DNA from: Anaerolineaceae bacterium | GTDB lineage: Bacteria; Chloroflexota; Anaerolineae; Aggregatilineales; Phototrophicaceae | NCBI GenBank assembly: GCA_020634135.1 | Contig: JACKCG010000003.1 | Location: 186,001 to 250,000 of the forward strand | Direction: 5' to 3' | DNA: 64,000 nt | Shown: in pieces, positions 24,598 through 32,990 of the stretch | Layout of the letters: every line of letters starts with the position of its first letter | How positions within the stretch are numbered: the first letter of the stretch is position 1 | Notes under the pieces: generated by a model | What the model saw: the letters and a program-made list of their open reading frames with translations, nothing else | Told to the model about the DNA's origin: nothing | The model's database searches: none | Translations under genes and position numbers: made by a program

Positions 24598-27500
24598 ATG
24601 ACAGATACGGCCAACATCAGCGCTGGCACTTTATGCCGGTTGCAGGCGCGTGCCGAGCGTGAAGGCTGTTCGGTGGACGAAATCGTGGCACGTCTGCTGG
24701 ACAAGGCGGAGCCGCCGTCCACAAAGCCTGTGCTCAAACACAGCGCAGCGATGCTCCATGCCGTGTTCGAAAGCCTGCCTTTCGATTTCTGGGCGATGGA
24801 TGCTGAAGGAACTTATATCTTACAGAATGCCACTTGTAACGCGCACTGGGGTAACCGGGTCGGGCGCAAACTCAAAGACCTCGACATTCCGGAACACCTT
24901 CTTTCCCAATGGCAGGAAAATGACCGCCAGGCTTTTGCCGGGGAAATTGTGACCGCCGAAGTCAGCTACACCCACCAGGGCGAAAAACACCACTATCATG
25001 ATATTATCTTCCCCGTGTACGACCGGAATACGATCATCGGCATCATGGGGATGAACGTAGACATCTCTGAGCGCAAGAAAGCGGAAGCCGCCCTTGCTGA
25101 AGAGCGCCGGCTGTTCAACGGCGGGCCAACTGTCATCTTCCGGTGGCGGGCGGAAAGCAGCTGGCCGGTTGAGTATGTGTCACCCAATGTTTTTGAAGAA
25201 CTTGGCTACACGCCGCTGGAGTTCACCAGTGGCAAAATCCCTTATAGTTCTATTGTCCACCCCGACGACATGGCGCGGCTAAATGCTGAAATCGCGGCCT
25301 ATTACTCCACCGGACGCACCGAGTTTGAGCAGGAATATCGTATCCGCCACGCGGATGGCCGCTATCGTTGGTTCTACGATTTCTCCTCTGTCACCTGGAG
25401 CACTGATGGGGAAGCGATGGGCTACCGGGGCTATATTCAGGACATCACCGAACGCAAGCAGCTGGAAGAGGCGCTGCGCCGCCAGAATGACTCCCTCACC
25501 TTTCTCCACCAGGTCACCCTCGACCTGCTTAACTATCGCAACCGAACCGATCTGCTTCAATCCATCATCGATCACGCCGCCGCCATCATGGACGCGCCTT
25601 ATGTTGAGATTTCCTTCCTGGAAGGAGATGAACTGGTTGTCCAGGGCAATACTGCCAACCAGATATTCATCGTCGGCGACCGGGTCAAGCGCGGTGAGGG
25701 ACTGTTAAGCTGGAAAGCCTACGATACGCATCAGGTCGTCACACTTGACGATTACGCCACGTTTTCCGGTCGCCGGGCGATTTACAACCATATCTCATTT
25801 CATGCGGTTGCCTGCTTCCCTATCATGGTCGGGGAAAAATGCCTGGGAGTCCTTGATGTAAGCCGGACCGAGCCGGGCGTGCCTTTTACGTCGGATGAGA
25901 TTCAACAAGGGGTCCTATTTTCACACCTGATCGCGCTGTTGTTGGAAAATACGCGGCTGCACGACGCGGCTGCCCAGGAAATTGACCAACGCAGACAGGC
26001 GGAAACTGCACTAAGAACCAGCGAGGAAAGATACCGCAGTTTGATCGAAAGTTCCGACGCCGCGATTTCGATGCTCGACATAGACGGACGTTACCTGTTC
26101 CTGAATGCCATCGCCGCCCAGAATTTCGGCAAATCACCAGAAGCGCTGGTTGGCAAAACGGTAGGGGATCTCTTTCCGCCGGACGAAACCACTCGAATCC
26201 TGCGCGACGTGCGCGAGGTCATTGAAAATGACCAGGGGATGGTGCTGGAAACCACGTCCACGATTAATGAACGGCCATGCTGGTTCCGTACCAGCATCCA
26301 GCCAGTGCATGACAGTGCCAGTCAGCCTATTGCCGTTATCGTCTACGCCAGCGAAATCACCGAGCGCAAACTGGCGGAAATCGCATTGCAAGAGCGTGAA
26401 GCCACTGTGCAGAGCATTCTGCGTTCCGCCCCCATTGGCATCGGGCTGGTCAAGGGGCGTGTCTTTGAGTGGGTCAATATCACATTCTGCCGTCAGATTG
26501 GCTATGCCCGTGAGGAGTTGATTGGGCAGAGCGCCCGTATGATTTACCCGGATGACGCCGAATTTGAGCATGTCGGCCAGGTGAAATATGCCCAGATTGC
26601 CGAATCTGGCATCGGCACGGTAGAGACACGCTTCCGCCGCAAGGACGGCGCTATTCTCAATGTCCTGCTGAGTTCCACACCGATTATTCCAGGCGATTCA
26701 TCGGCGGGCACGATCTTTTCGGTGCTGGATATCACCGAGCGCAAACTGGCAGAAATCGCATTGCAAGAGCGTGAAGCCACTATGCAGAGTATCCTCCGTT
26801 CCGCCCCAATTGGTATCGGGCTGCTCAAGCAGCGCGTCTTTGAATGGATTAATGACTCGTTTTGCCAGCAGACTGGCTATACCCGTGAGGAATTAATCGG
26901 CAAAAGTGTCCGGCTGATTTATCCCGATGACGCCACATTTGAACATATGGGACAGGTCATTGTTCAGAACGATTTCAGTACAGCGGAAACGCGCTTCCGG
27001 CGGAAAGACGGCACGATTCTCGATTTTCTGGTGAGTTCTTCCTATATTGACCCAACCGACTGGACGGCCGGCGTGATTTCCTCCGCTATGGATATTACTG
27101 AGCGTAAACAGGCCGAGAAAGCCCTGCAGCAGAGTCAGACGCTCTACCAGTCCCTGGTTGATTCACTGCCGATCAATATATATCGCCTAGACCTGGAAGG
27201 GCGTGTCACCTTTGCTAACCGTTCCATGTTGGAAAATATCGGCCTGCCGCTTGAAGCGCTGGCGGGCAAAACCGCCTATGACTTTTATTCGCCTGACCTG
27301 GCCGAGAAATATCGGCACGATGATGCGATGGTTATCAAAAGCGGCGCAGTCATGCGGTTTACCGAAGTGAACGTCACCCCTCACAGTGGCGAACACCGTT
27401 ATGTCGAAGTCATCAAGCTGCCCATCTATGACAGTCAGGGGCAGATCGAAGGCCTGCAGGGGGCGTTCTGGGATATCACAGAGCGTATGGAGATGGAGGC

Positions 27501-28629
27501 AGCGCTGCGGGATAGTGAAGCCCGGTATCGGGGTGTGGTTGAAGATACTCCCCTATTGATGTGCAGCTTTCGCCATGAGGGAGAAATCACCTTCGCAAAC
27601 CAGGCTTTCTGTGATTATTTTTCCAGAACCGGCGAAGAGTTGGTTGGGGCCAATTTCCTGGATTTTATCCCCGAAAGTGATCGGGATCAGGTCATAGCCA
27701 ATATCACCGCCCTGACAAGTGGCTCTCCTATCCACTCACATGAGCATCGCGCTATCACGCCCGATGGGGCGATCCGCTGGCAGCGCTGGTCAAACCGTGC
27801 CCTGTTCGACGCCGAAGGCAAGGTTACGCTCTACCAGGCTATTGGCGAGGACATCACCGAACAAAAACGTGCCCAGAAACTGGCGTTGGATCACGAACGT
27901 CTGAAGACACGCTTCAGGCAGGAAGAAGAACAGAACATCCTTATCCAACGCACGATTTCAGCGCTGAACCATGACCTGCGCACACCGCTGACAGTAATCT
28001 CGACTGCCAAAAACATCCTCAGCCGGTATTACGATCAGCTCACCATCGAAAAACGCCAGGAAAAGCTGGATAGCATTGAGCGCCAGCTCCAGTACGCGCT
28101 TGATTTGCTGGATGATACCGTCACGCTGGTGCGCGGGAATCTCAATGAGCGTGATTTCAATCCAGCGCCGTTGAATCTGGACACCCTGTGCCGGGTGAGT
28201 GTGAGTGAAATCGGCGAGACCAACAGGAAGGGGCATAACCTGATTTTCACAAACACCGGGCAGGTTGAAATTGTACCGGTAGACGAGATTCTGGTCAGCC
28301 GCATCCTGCTCAACCTGCTCTCAAATGCCGTCAAGTATTCGCCCAATAGCAGTGACATCACACTGGAACTGGATCGGCGCGGTGACGATTGGATTGTGCT
28401 GCGCGTGACCGACCAGGGCATGGGCATTACCGAAGAGGACATGCTGCACATTTTCGAACCCTTCTACCGGAGCGCCGAGGTACGTTCGATTGGCGGCTCC
28501 GGCCTGGGCCTGAGCATCGTCAAAGACTGTGTCGAGCGCCACCGGGGACACATCTCGGTAGAGAGCGAATCCGGGCTGGGGTCAATCTTCACCGTGGAAC
28601 TGCCCACTCAAGTGAACAATGACCACTAG
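24598..28629 (+). CDS. Giant soluble sensor kinase: 7 PAS, 1 GAF, HisKA, HATPase
   Basis: A 1343-residue cytoplasmic histidine kinase. The ATG at 24598 is preferred because AGGG lies seven bases upstream (the ATG at 24592 is too close). The order is a short N-terminal ribbon-helix-helix-like segment (TLCRLQARAEREGCSVDEI, about 10-35), PAS 54-160, PAS 167-290, GAF 300-450, and PAS at about 470-595, 600-717, 720-838, 844-965 and 970-1095. HisKA follows with H1125 in ALNHDLRTPLT, then HATPase ending in DQGMGITE and GSGLGLSIV. PAC ends DISERK, DITERK and EITERK punctuate it. There is no TM helix. The fourth and fifth PAS are near-duplicates. It probably integrates several intracellular cues; the target regulator is not nearby. 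Confidence 0.93.
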   Translation: MTDTANISAGTLCRLQARAEREGCSVDEIVARLLDKAEPPSTKPVLKHSAAMLHAVFESLPFDFWAMDAEGTYILQNATCNAHWGNRVGRKLKDLDIPEHLLSQWQENDRQAFAGEIVTAEVSYTHQGEKHHYHDIIFPVYDRNTIIGIMGMNVDISERKKAEAALAEERRLFNGGPTVIFRWRAESSWPVEYVSPNVFEELGYTPLEFTSGKIPYSSIVHPDDMARLNAEIAAYYSTGRTEFEQEYRIRHADGRYRWFYDFSSVTWSTDGEAMGYRGYIQDITERKQLEEALRRQNDSLTFLHQVTLDLLNYRNRTDLLQSIIDHAAAIMDAPYVEISFLEGDELVVQGNTANQIFIVGDRVKRGEGLLSWKAYDTHQVVTLDDYATFSGRRAIYNHISFHAVACFPIMVGEKCLGVLDVSRTEPGVPFTSDEIQQGVLFSHLIALLLENTRLHDAAAQEIDQRRQAETALRTSEERYRSLIESSDAAISMLDIDGRYLFLNAIAAQNFGKSPEALVGKTVGDLFPPDETTRILRDVREVIENDQGMVLETTSTINERPCWFRTSIQPVHDSASQPIAVIVYASEITERKLAEIALQEREATVQSILRSAPIGIGLVKGRVFEWVNITFCRQIGYAREELIGQSARMIYPDDAEFEHVGQVKYAQIAESGIGTVETRFRRKDGAILNVLLSSTPIIPGDSSAGTIFSVLDITERKLAEIALQEREATMQSILRSAPIGIGLLKQRVFEWINDSFCQQTGYTREELIGKSVRLIYPDDATFEHMGQVIVQNDFSTAETRFRRKDGTILDFLVSSSYIDPTDWTAGVISSAMDITERKQAEKALQQSQTLYQSLVDSLPINIYRLDLEGRVTFANRSMLENIGLPLEALAGKTAYDFYSPDLAEKYRHDDAMVIKSGAVMRFTEVNVTPHSGEHRYVEVIKLPIYDSQGQIEGLQGAFWDITERMEMEAALRDSEARYRGVVEDTPLLMCSFRHEGEITFANQAFCDYFSRTGEELVGANFLDFIPESDRDQVIANITALTSGSPIHSHEHRAITPDGAIRWQRWSNRALFDAEGKVTLYQAIGEDITEQKRAQKLALDHERLKTRFRQEEEQNILIQRTISALNHDLRTPLTVISTAKNILSRYYDQLTIEKRQEKLDSIERQLQYALDLLDDTVTLVRGNLNERDFNPAPLNLDTLCRVSVSEIGETNRKGHNLIFTNTGQVEIVPVDEILVSRILLNLLSNAVKYSPNSSDITLELDRRGDDWIVLRVTDQGMGITEEDMLHIFEPFYRSAEVRSIGGSGLGLSIVKDCVERHRGHISVESESGLGSIFTVELPTQVNNDH
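26356..27093 (+). repeat. Tandem intragenic duplication of a PAS module
   Basis: Two in-frame units, 26356-26730 (125 codons) and 26731-27093 (121 codons). Their first 100 bases are almost identical in DNA (ATCACCGAGCGCAAACTGGC opens both), diverging later. This is a recent duplication within the kinase gene. Confidence 0.8.
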
Positions 28630-28647
28630 CCGGGTGAGCAGTGGTCA
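28620..28647. terminator. Hairpin between convergent genes
   Basis: TGACCACT and AGTGGTCA form a perfect eight-base stem with a 12-base loop that includes the kinase stop codon. A short TTTT lies ten bases beyond on the plus strand. Likely bidirectional. Confidence 0.5.
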
Positions 28648-28652
28648 TAGAT

Positions 28653-29921
28653 TCACCGTTTTAGCACGTCCCCCAGCGCATCCTCAAATACGGTGAGAGC
28701 GGCATCAATCTGCGCTTCGTTCACCACCAGCGGCGGAATCCAGCGGATAGTGTTTTCGTAAGCGCCGCACGTCAGCAGCAGCAGGTTACGTGCCAGACAG
28801 GCCGCCTGCACCGCTTTAGCCGTTGTTTTGTCCGGCTTATCTCCCTGTGTGAACTCCGTCCCGACCATCAGCCCCATGCCGCGTACATCGCCCAGCGCCG
28901 GATAACGCCCCTGGAGTTCGGCTAACCCGTCCATCAGTCGTTCGCCCATACGTGCCGCGTTGCCGGGCAGATCTTCATCACGGATCGTTTCGACTGTCGC
29001 CAGCGCTGCCGCTGCTGCCAGCGCCCCGCCGCCATACGTCCCGCCATGCGAGCCGGTTGTCCATTTTTGCATGAGTGCCTGCGAGGCCGCCACGCCGCTG
29101 ATCGGCATCCCGCTGCCCAGACCCTTCGCCATCACGATAATATCCGGCACAATTCCCGCGTGTTCAAAGCCGAACCATCTGCCGGTGCGCCCGAACCCGG
29201 TTTGCACCTCGTCGGCGATCAGCAGAATGCCGTGCTGTGCCGTGATGTCGCGCAGCGCCCGCAGGAAACGCGGCGGCGCGGGCACGTACCCACCCTCGCC
29301 CAGCACCGGCTCAATAATAATCGCGGCGGTTTCTTCAGGCGCGGACTGGGTCTTGAAGAGCAGATCAAGCTGGTTGAGGCAAAAGTCCACCGTCGTTTCT
29401 TCATCCCAGCCGTAAAAATAGCTGTAGGGGAACGGCGCGACAAACGAACCGGATGGCAGCGGTTGGTAGCTGGCCCGGTAGATCGTCTTCGAGTTGGTCA
29501 TCGCCATCGTCTGCGCGGTGCGCCCGTGAAAGCTCCCCTGGAATGTGATGATGTTCGTCCGGTGTGTGGCCTGGCGTGCCAGTTTGACCGCGCCTTCCAC
29601 CGCTTCCGCCCCGCTGTTGGAGAAAAAGAATGAGTCAATCGAAGCAGGCGTGACGGTATTGAGCGTCTCCGCCAGTTTAACTGTCGAAGGCGGGATAACG
29701 ATGTTAATCTGCCCGTGAATCAACCGGGCGGCCTGCGCTTGAATCGCAGCGACAACACGCGGGTGACAGTGGCCGGTGTTGGTCACGCCGATGCCGCTGG
29801 TGAAGTCAGTGTAGCGCGTGCCGTCAGCCTCATATAGGTAGATGCCCTCGGCCCGCTCCGGTTGGATATGGGTCATGTGCGACCAGACAGGGGAAAGCAG
29901 GGTGTCGCCGCTGGGTGTCAT
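28653..29921 (-). CDS. Class III PLP-dependent aminotransferase (GabT-like)
   Basis: A 422-residue cytosolic fold-type I aminotransferase of the 4-aminobutyrate / ornithine / beta-amino-acid group. Visible are TDFTSGIGVTNTGHCHPRV, FSNSGAEAVEGAVKLAR (phosphate loop), FHGRTAQTMAMT, LIADEVQTGFGRTGRWFGFE (cofactor Asp) and IIVMAKGLGSG with the Schiff-base lysine. The ATG at 29921 is preferred, as AGGA sits eight bases upstream. The nearest relatives by eye are 4-aminobutyrate aminotransferases, but the amino donor cannot be decided from sequence alone. It is monocistronic, converging on the kinase gene. Confidence 0.9.
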   Translation of the reverse strand: MTPSGDTLLSPVWSHMTHIQPERAEGIYLYEADGTRYTDFTSGIGVTNTGHCHPRVVAAIQAQAARLIHGQINIVIPPSTVKLAETLNTVTPASIDSFFFSNSGAEAVEGAVKLARQATHRTNIITFQGSFHGRTAQTMAMTNSKTIYRASYQPLPSGSFVAPFPYSYFYGWDEETTVDFCLNQLDLLFKTQSAPEETAAIIIEPVLGEGGYVPAPPRFLRALRDITAQHGILLIADEVQTGFGRTGRWFGFEHAGIVPDIIVMAKGLGSGMPISGVAASQALMQKWTTGSHGGTYGGGALAAAAALATVETIRDEDLPGNAARMGERLMDGLAELQGRYPALGDVRGMGLMVGTEFTQGDKPDKTTAKAVQAACLARNLLLLTCGAYENTIRWIPPLVVNEAQIDAALTVFEDALGDVLKR

Positions 29922-30022
29922 GGTAAGAATCCTCATGAAAGCATGGTACGAAATACGCCCCGATTAGAACAAGCCGGCCTACAAGAGTCAAGCGACTGTC
30001 CCCGCGAAACTCCTGTCTCCAG

Positions 30023-30448
30023 TCAACAGGAGAGCTTTAGCCTGAGCTGCATGAAGCCGGTCTCCTCATGCCGGTACTCATCCACCTGGATGAAGCCATA
30101 TTTTTCGTAGAATCGTCGCCCAATCCGATTATCCTTGAACACATCCAGTTCAAGACCGTCTCGGATACTCCTGGCATGATCCATCAATGCACGCCCGATC
30201 CCGCGACTGTGGTGGTTGGCATCAACGAAAATGCCGCCGACTTCATTGCCGATGAGGGAGATAAAGCCGGCAACTACACCTTCTAACTCGAACACCCAGG
30301 TTTCTGCATTGGGTAGATAGACCTCGGCAATAGCCCGGCGTTCCTGTGCCAGAAAGTCTTCGTTGAGGAACGGGTGAGCGACTTGCGACGCGGAGTACCA
30401 TACATCCAGCAATGTGTTTAAGTCCTTGTCTTCGTATTGTCTAATCAT
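30023..30448 (-). CDS. GNAT N-acetyltransferase, YjaB-like
   Basis: A 141-residue single-domain acetyltransferase. The ATG at 30448 has GGAGA six bases upstream; a longer in-frame start is less likely. Acetyl-CoA binding is indicated by VDANHHSRGIGRALMDHA (motif A, R/QxxGxG/A form) and the late NRIGRRFYEKYGF motif B. The early DVWYSASQVAHPFL matches the YjaB/RimI-like branch. The acceptor substrate is unknown. It lies just inside the left-hand inverted repeat region and is not obviously in an operon. Confidence 0.87.
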   Translation of the reverse strand: MIRQYEDKDLNTLLDVWYSASQVAHPFLNEDFLAQERRAIAEVYLPNAETWVFELEGVVAGFISLIGNEVGGIFVDANHHSRGIGRALMDHARSIRDGLELDVFKDNRIGRRFYEKYGFIQVDEYRHEETGFMQLRLKLSC

Positions 30449-30601
30449 GTCATCTCCGTGCCAGTTCTGCGTGTACGTACTCACATAGCCCGATGCTCAG
30501 GCGCTGAACACCATTACGCTCCTATAGCAGGAATGCGCGAATTCAAGGAAGGCTGCAAGCGTTCAGCTTGTAAAATGTAACCATAACACGAACCCGGAAT
30601 C

Positions 30602-31114
30602 CTGAACAAATGTTTTCACAGATGTTTACCCTTTTTCCCGCGTTCTGTGCTATCGTAATCCTGTAGCATAGTCATCGGTGGTCGTCTCTCATTGGTCAGA
30701 TTTTCCCTAGGACTCAGCATTGCCTTTCGCCTCAGCACTCAAGCCTCAGCACTGCTTTTACTTTCCACGCGGCACTTTCAACTTTTCCCCTGCTTTTGCC
30801 TTTCGCCTCAGCACTCAGGACTCAGCACTGCTTTTACTTTCCACGCGGCACTTTCAACTTTTCCCTGCTTTTGCCTTTCGCCTCAGCACTCAAGACTCAG
30901 CGCACTTTCTTAACTTTTCACTGCACTTTCCAACTTTTCAACTTTTTCCCTGCTTTTGCCTTTCGCCTCAGCACTCAAGACTCGCGGCACTTTCAACTGC
31001 TGCTCGCCTAACTCAAGACTCAGTACTGCTCCTAACGCTTTTGCAGCACAGCGGCACCACCACTTACGGGAGGATTACAGCAATCGCAGCAGCCGCTGCA
31101 CAAATCCGTTTTGC
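30602..31114 (+). repeat. Left arm of a ~0.5 kb inverted repeat with heptamer array
   Basis: Composite element: an outer block (30602-30711, starting TGAACAAAT and including TGTGCTATCGTAATCCTGTA), then about four units of roughly 76 bases rich in the words ACTCAGCACT and CGCCTCAGCACTCAAG, then an inner block of about 83 bases (31033-31114). The reverse complement of the whole arrangement is at 37133-37612, and the inner blocks appear identical. Long open frames across the array are low-complexity and not considered genes. The rest of the 30485-31235 gap holds nothing else recognisable besides the promoter candidate at 31193. Confidence 0.85.
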
Positions 31115-31192
31115 TGCGAAGCCTGTCCCGCCACTACACAGGGCATGTCGTCACGGCACGCCCTGTTTGGTTATGTATTGCCCTAGACCTCA

Positions 31193-31201
31193 TGCTAAAA
31201 T
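31193..31201 (+). promoter_or_regulatory. Possible extended -10 of the cytochrome c peroxidase gene
   Basis: TGCTAAAAT, identical to the element before the permease-like gene, 34 bases upstream of the ATG at 31236. The -35 is poor. Confidence 0.4.
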
Positions 31202-31235
31202 GAAAGTGGTGTAACGCTTGAAGGAGAGTAATGGG

Positions 31236-32585
31236 ATGTGCATATCCAGAAGAATAACCATCAGACTGTCCCTGCTCCTCATCAGCATGGGACTCCTGTT
31301 ACTTGGCGTGTCCGTCCTGCTGGCCGAAGGCGACTCTCTTGATACCGCCTTGCGCCGGATGCTGGCCGAGCAAAACGTCTCCCCCTTAACCGTCCGGAAC
31401 GATTTTTCGCCGGAACTCGTGGCGCTGGGGCAGGCTCTCTTCTTTGACAAAGTCCTCAGTGGCAATCAGGATATTTCCTGTGCTACCTGTCACCATCCCC
31501 TGCTGGCAACTGGCGATGGCCTTTCGCTCTCGTTTGGCACCGGAGGTAAGGGGCTGGGCGCTGCCCGTATGATGGGCGTCGGACGCACCCTCGTTCCTCG
31601 TAATGCGCCCCATGTCTTTAATCTGGGCGCGGAGGAATACCAGTTCATGTTCTGGGATGGCCGGGTAGCGCAGTTGGCTGATGGCCGGATCATTACCCCG
31701 GCCAAGGAGCAAACACCGGACGGCCTGCTGAACCTCGTCGCGGCTCAGGCGCTCTTCCCCATCACCTCCATTGACGAAATGCGCGGACGCCCCGGTGATG
31801 TGGACGTGCTAGGCCATGCTAACGATCTCGCCAATATCCCCGATGGTGATTTTCCTGCCATGTGGGAGGCGGTTATGGCGCGTTTGCTGGCGATCCCCGA
31901 ATACGTCCAACTCTTCCAGTCCGCCTTCCCCGGCAAAACCGCGTTCGACATTGTGGATTATGCCAATGCTATCGGCGCGTTTGAAATCCAGGCCTACACT
32001 TTCACAGAAAGTCCCTGGAATCGTTATGTCGCCGGTGATGATGCTGCCCTCAGTGATGAGGCGAAGCAAGGCGCACTGCTCTTTTTTGGCGAGGCGGGCT
32101 GCTCAAGCTGTCACAGCGGGGCGCTGCTTTCCGACCAACAGTTTCATAACCGGGTTGTCCCCCAGCTTGGGCCGGGTAAAGGCACCGGCGCCCCCTTCGA
32201 CTATGGCCGGATGCTGGAAACCGGCGACGGAGAAGACCTCTTCGCCTTCCGCACCCCTTCCTTACATAATGTCGCGCTCACCGGCCCCTGGATGCACAAC
32301 GGGGCATTCACCACCCTCGAAGCCGCCGTCCGCCATGAACTCGACCCGGAAACCGGCTGTGCTCTCTATGATGTGACGCAGCTTCTCCCACTGCTTCAAC
32401 CTGAAGTGCTGGAAATGAGCGCGGCGCAGATCATGATGGGGACACAAATCGGCAGAGTCGAACTGAGCGAGGCTGAGATTCAAGATCTCATCGCCTTCCT
32501 GGGGTCGTTGACTGACCCGGCGGCGCTCAATCTCTCCCATACTCTTCCGGCCTCGGTTCCGAGCGGCCTGCCCCTGGCCGATTGA
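31236..32585 (+). CDS. Di-heme cytochrome c peroxidase (CcpA/MauG family)
   Basis: A 449-residue exported protein. The ATG at 31236 follows GGAG by about ten bases and starts a signal anchor (residues 5-30, ITIRLSLLLISMGLLLLGV). Two c-type heme sites are present, CATCH near residue 86 and CSSCH near 290, in the usual order for the bacterial di-heme peroxidase / MauG family. FSPELVALGQALFFDKVLSG and a C-terminal RTPSLHNVALTGPWMHNGAF with the distal ligand region are diagnostic. It should reduce H2O2 or carry out oxidative maturation outside the membrane, fed by c-type cytochromes. Accessory haem-lyase genes are not in the window. It is the first gene inside the inverted-repeat segment. Confidence 0.9.
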   Translation: MCISRRITIRLSLLLISMGLLLLGVSVLLAEGDSLDTALRRMLAEQNVSPLTVRNDFSPELVALGQALFFDKVLSGNQDISCATCHHPLLATGDGLSLSFGTGGKGLGAARMMGVGRTLVPRNAPHVFNLGAEEYQFMFWDGRVAQLADGRIITPAKEQTPDGLLNLVAAQALFPITSIDEMRGRPGDVDVLGHANDLANIPDGDFPAMWEAVMARLLAIPEYVQLFQSAFPGKTAFDIVDYANAIGAFEIQAYTFTESPWNRYVAGDDAALSDEAKQGALLFFGEAGCSSCHSGALLSDQQFHNRVVPQLGPGKGTGAPFDYGRMLETGDGEDLFAFRTPSLHNVALTGPWMHNGAFTTLEAAVRHELDPETGCALYDVTQLLPLLQPEVLEMSAAQIMMGTQIGRVELSEAEIQDLIAFLGSLTDPAALNLSHTLPASVPSGLPLAD

Positions 32586-32657
32586 GTTGCGATCCGAGAG
32601 GCAAATTCACTCCTGGTGGATTTAAGCCAGGTGTCCGGCGTCTATAGAGACAGCGAC

Positions 32658-32882
32658 TTATACTGTCGTGTAGGTGCCGGGCGGGATGGGGGGCAAAATC
32701 GGGCGTGGTGGAAAAAACAGCGTCCCATAGATATAGAGCAGGAACGCGATAAGCGTCAACAAAACGAGCAGTGTGAAGATAATCCGCTGTACCGTCCAGT
32801 AGGGCACAGGCGTCCATGTATCCTCAAGCTGCTCGTTAAAGTCATCATCCCAGGTCATGAGGTCATCATCCATGCCGGGCAT
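32658..32882 (-). CDS. Small single-pass membrane protein
   Basis: 74 residues: an acidic N-terminal segment (MDDDLMTWDDDFNEQ), one strong hydrophobic helix (about 33-53, IIFTLLVLLTLIAFLLYIYG) and a proline-rich tail (PPRPILPPIPPG). There is no good Shine-Dalgarno before any of its ATG codons, so the start is uncertain. It lies 108 bases after the TPR gene on the same strand. Function unknown. Confidence 0.5.
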   Translation of the reverse strand: MPGMDDDLMTWDDDFNEQLEDTWTPVPYWTVQRIIFTLLVLLTLIAFLLYIYGTLFFPPRPILPPIPPGTYTTV

Positions 32883-32990
32883 TTTGTGCTGGTGGGCACG
32901 CTCTTACGCAGTCGGGCAGGGCATGGGGTCTAAGCCCCTGGCGCAAACACGCTGCTTCCCTCAACTGCGTAACATCTGCCGGTTTCCGCC

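Noticed and set aside
30692..31214. Several 70-160-residue frames in the left repeat arm
   Set aside because: They are made of the tandem array (repeats of phrases such as FRLSTQDS), overlap in different frames and have no ribosome sites.
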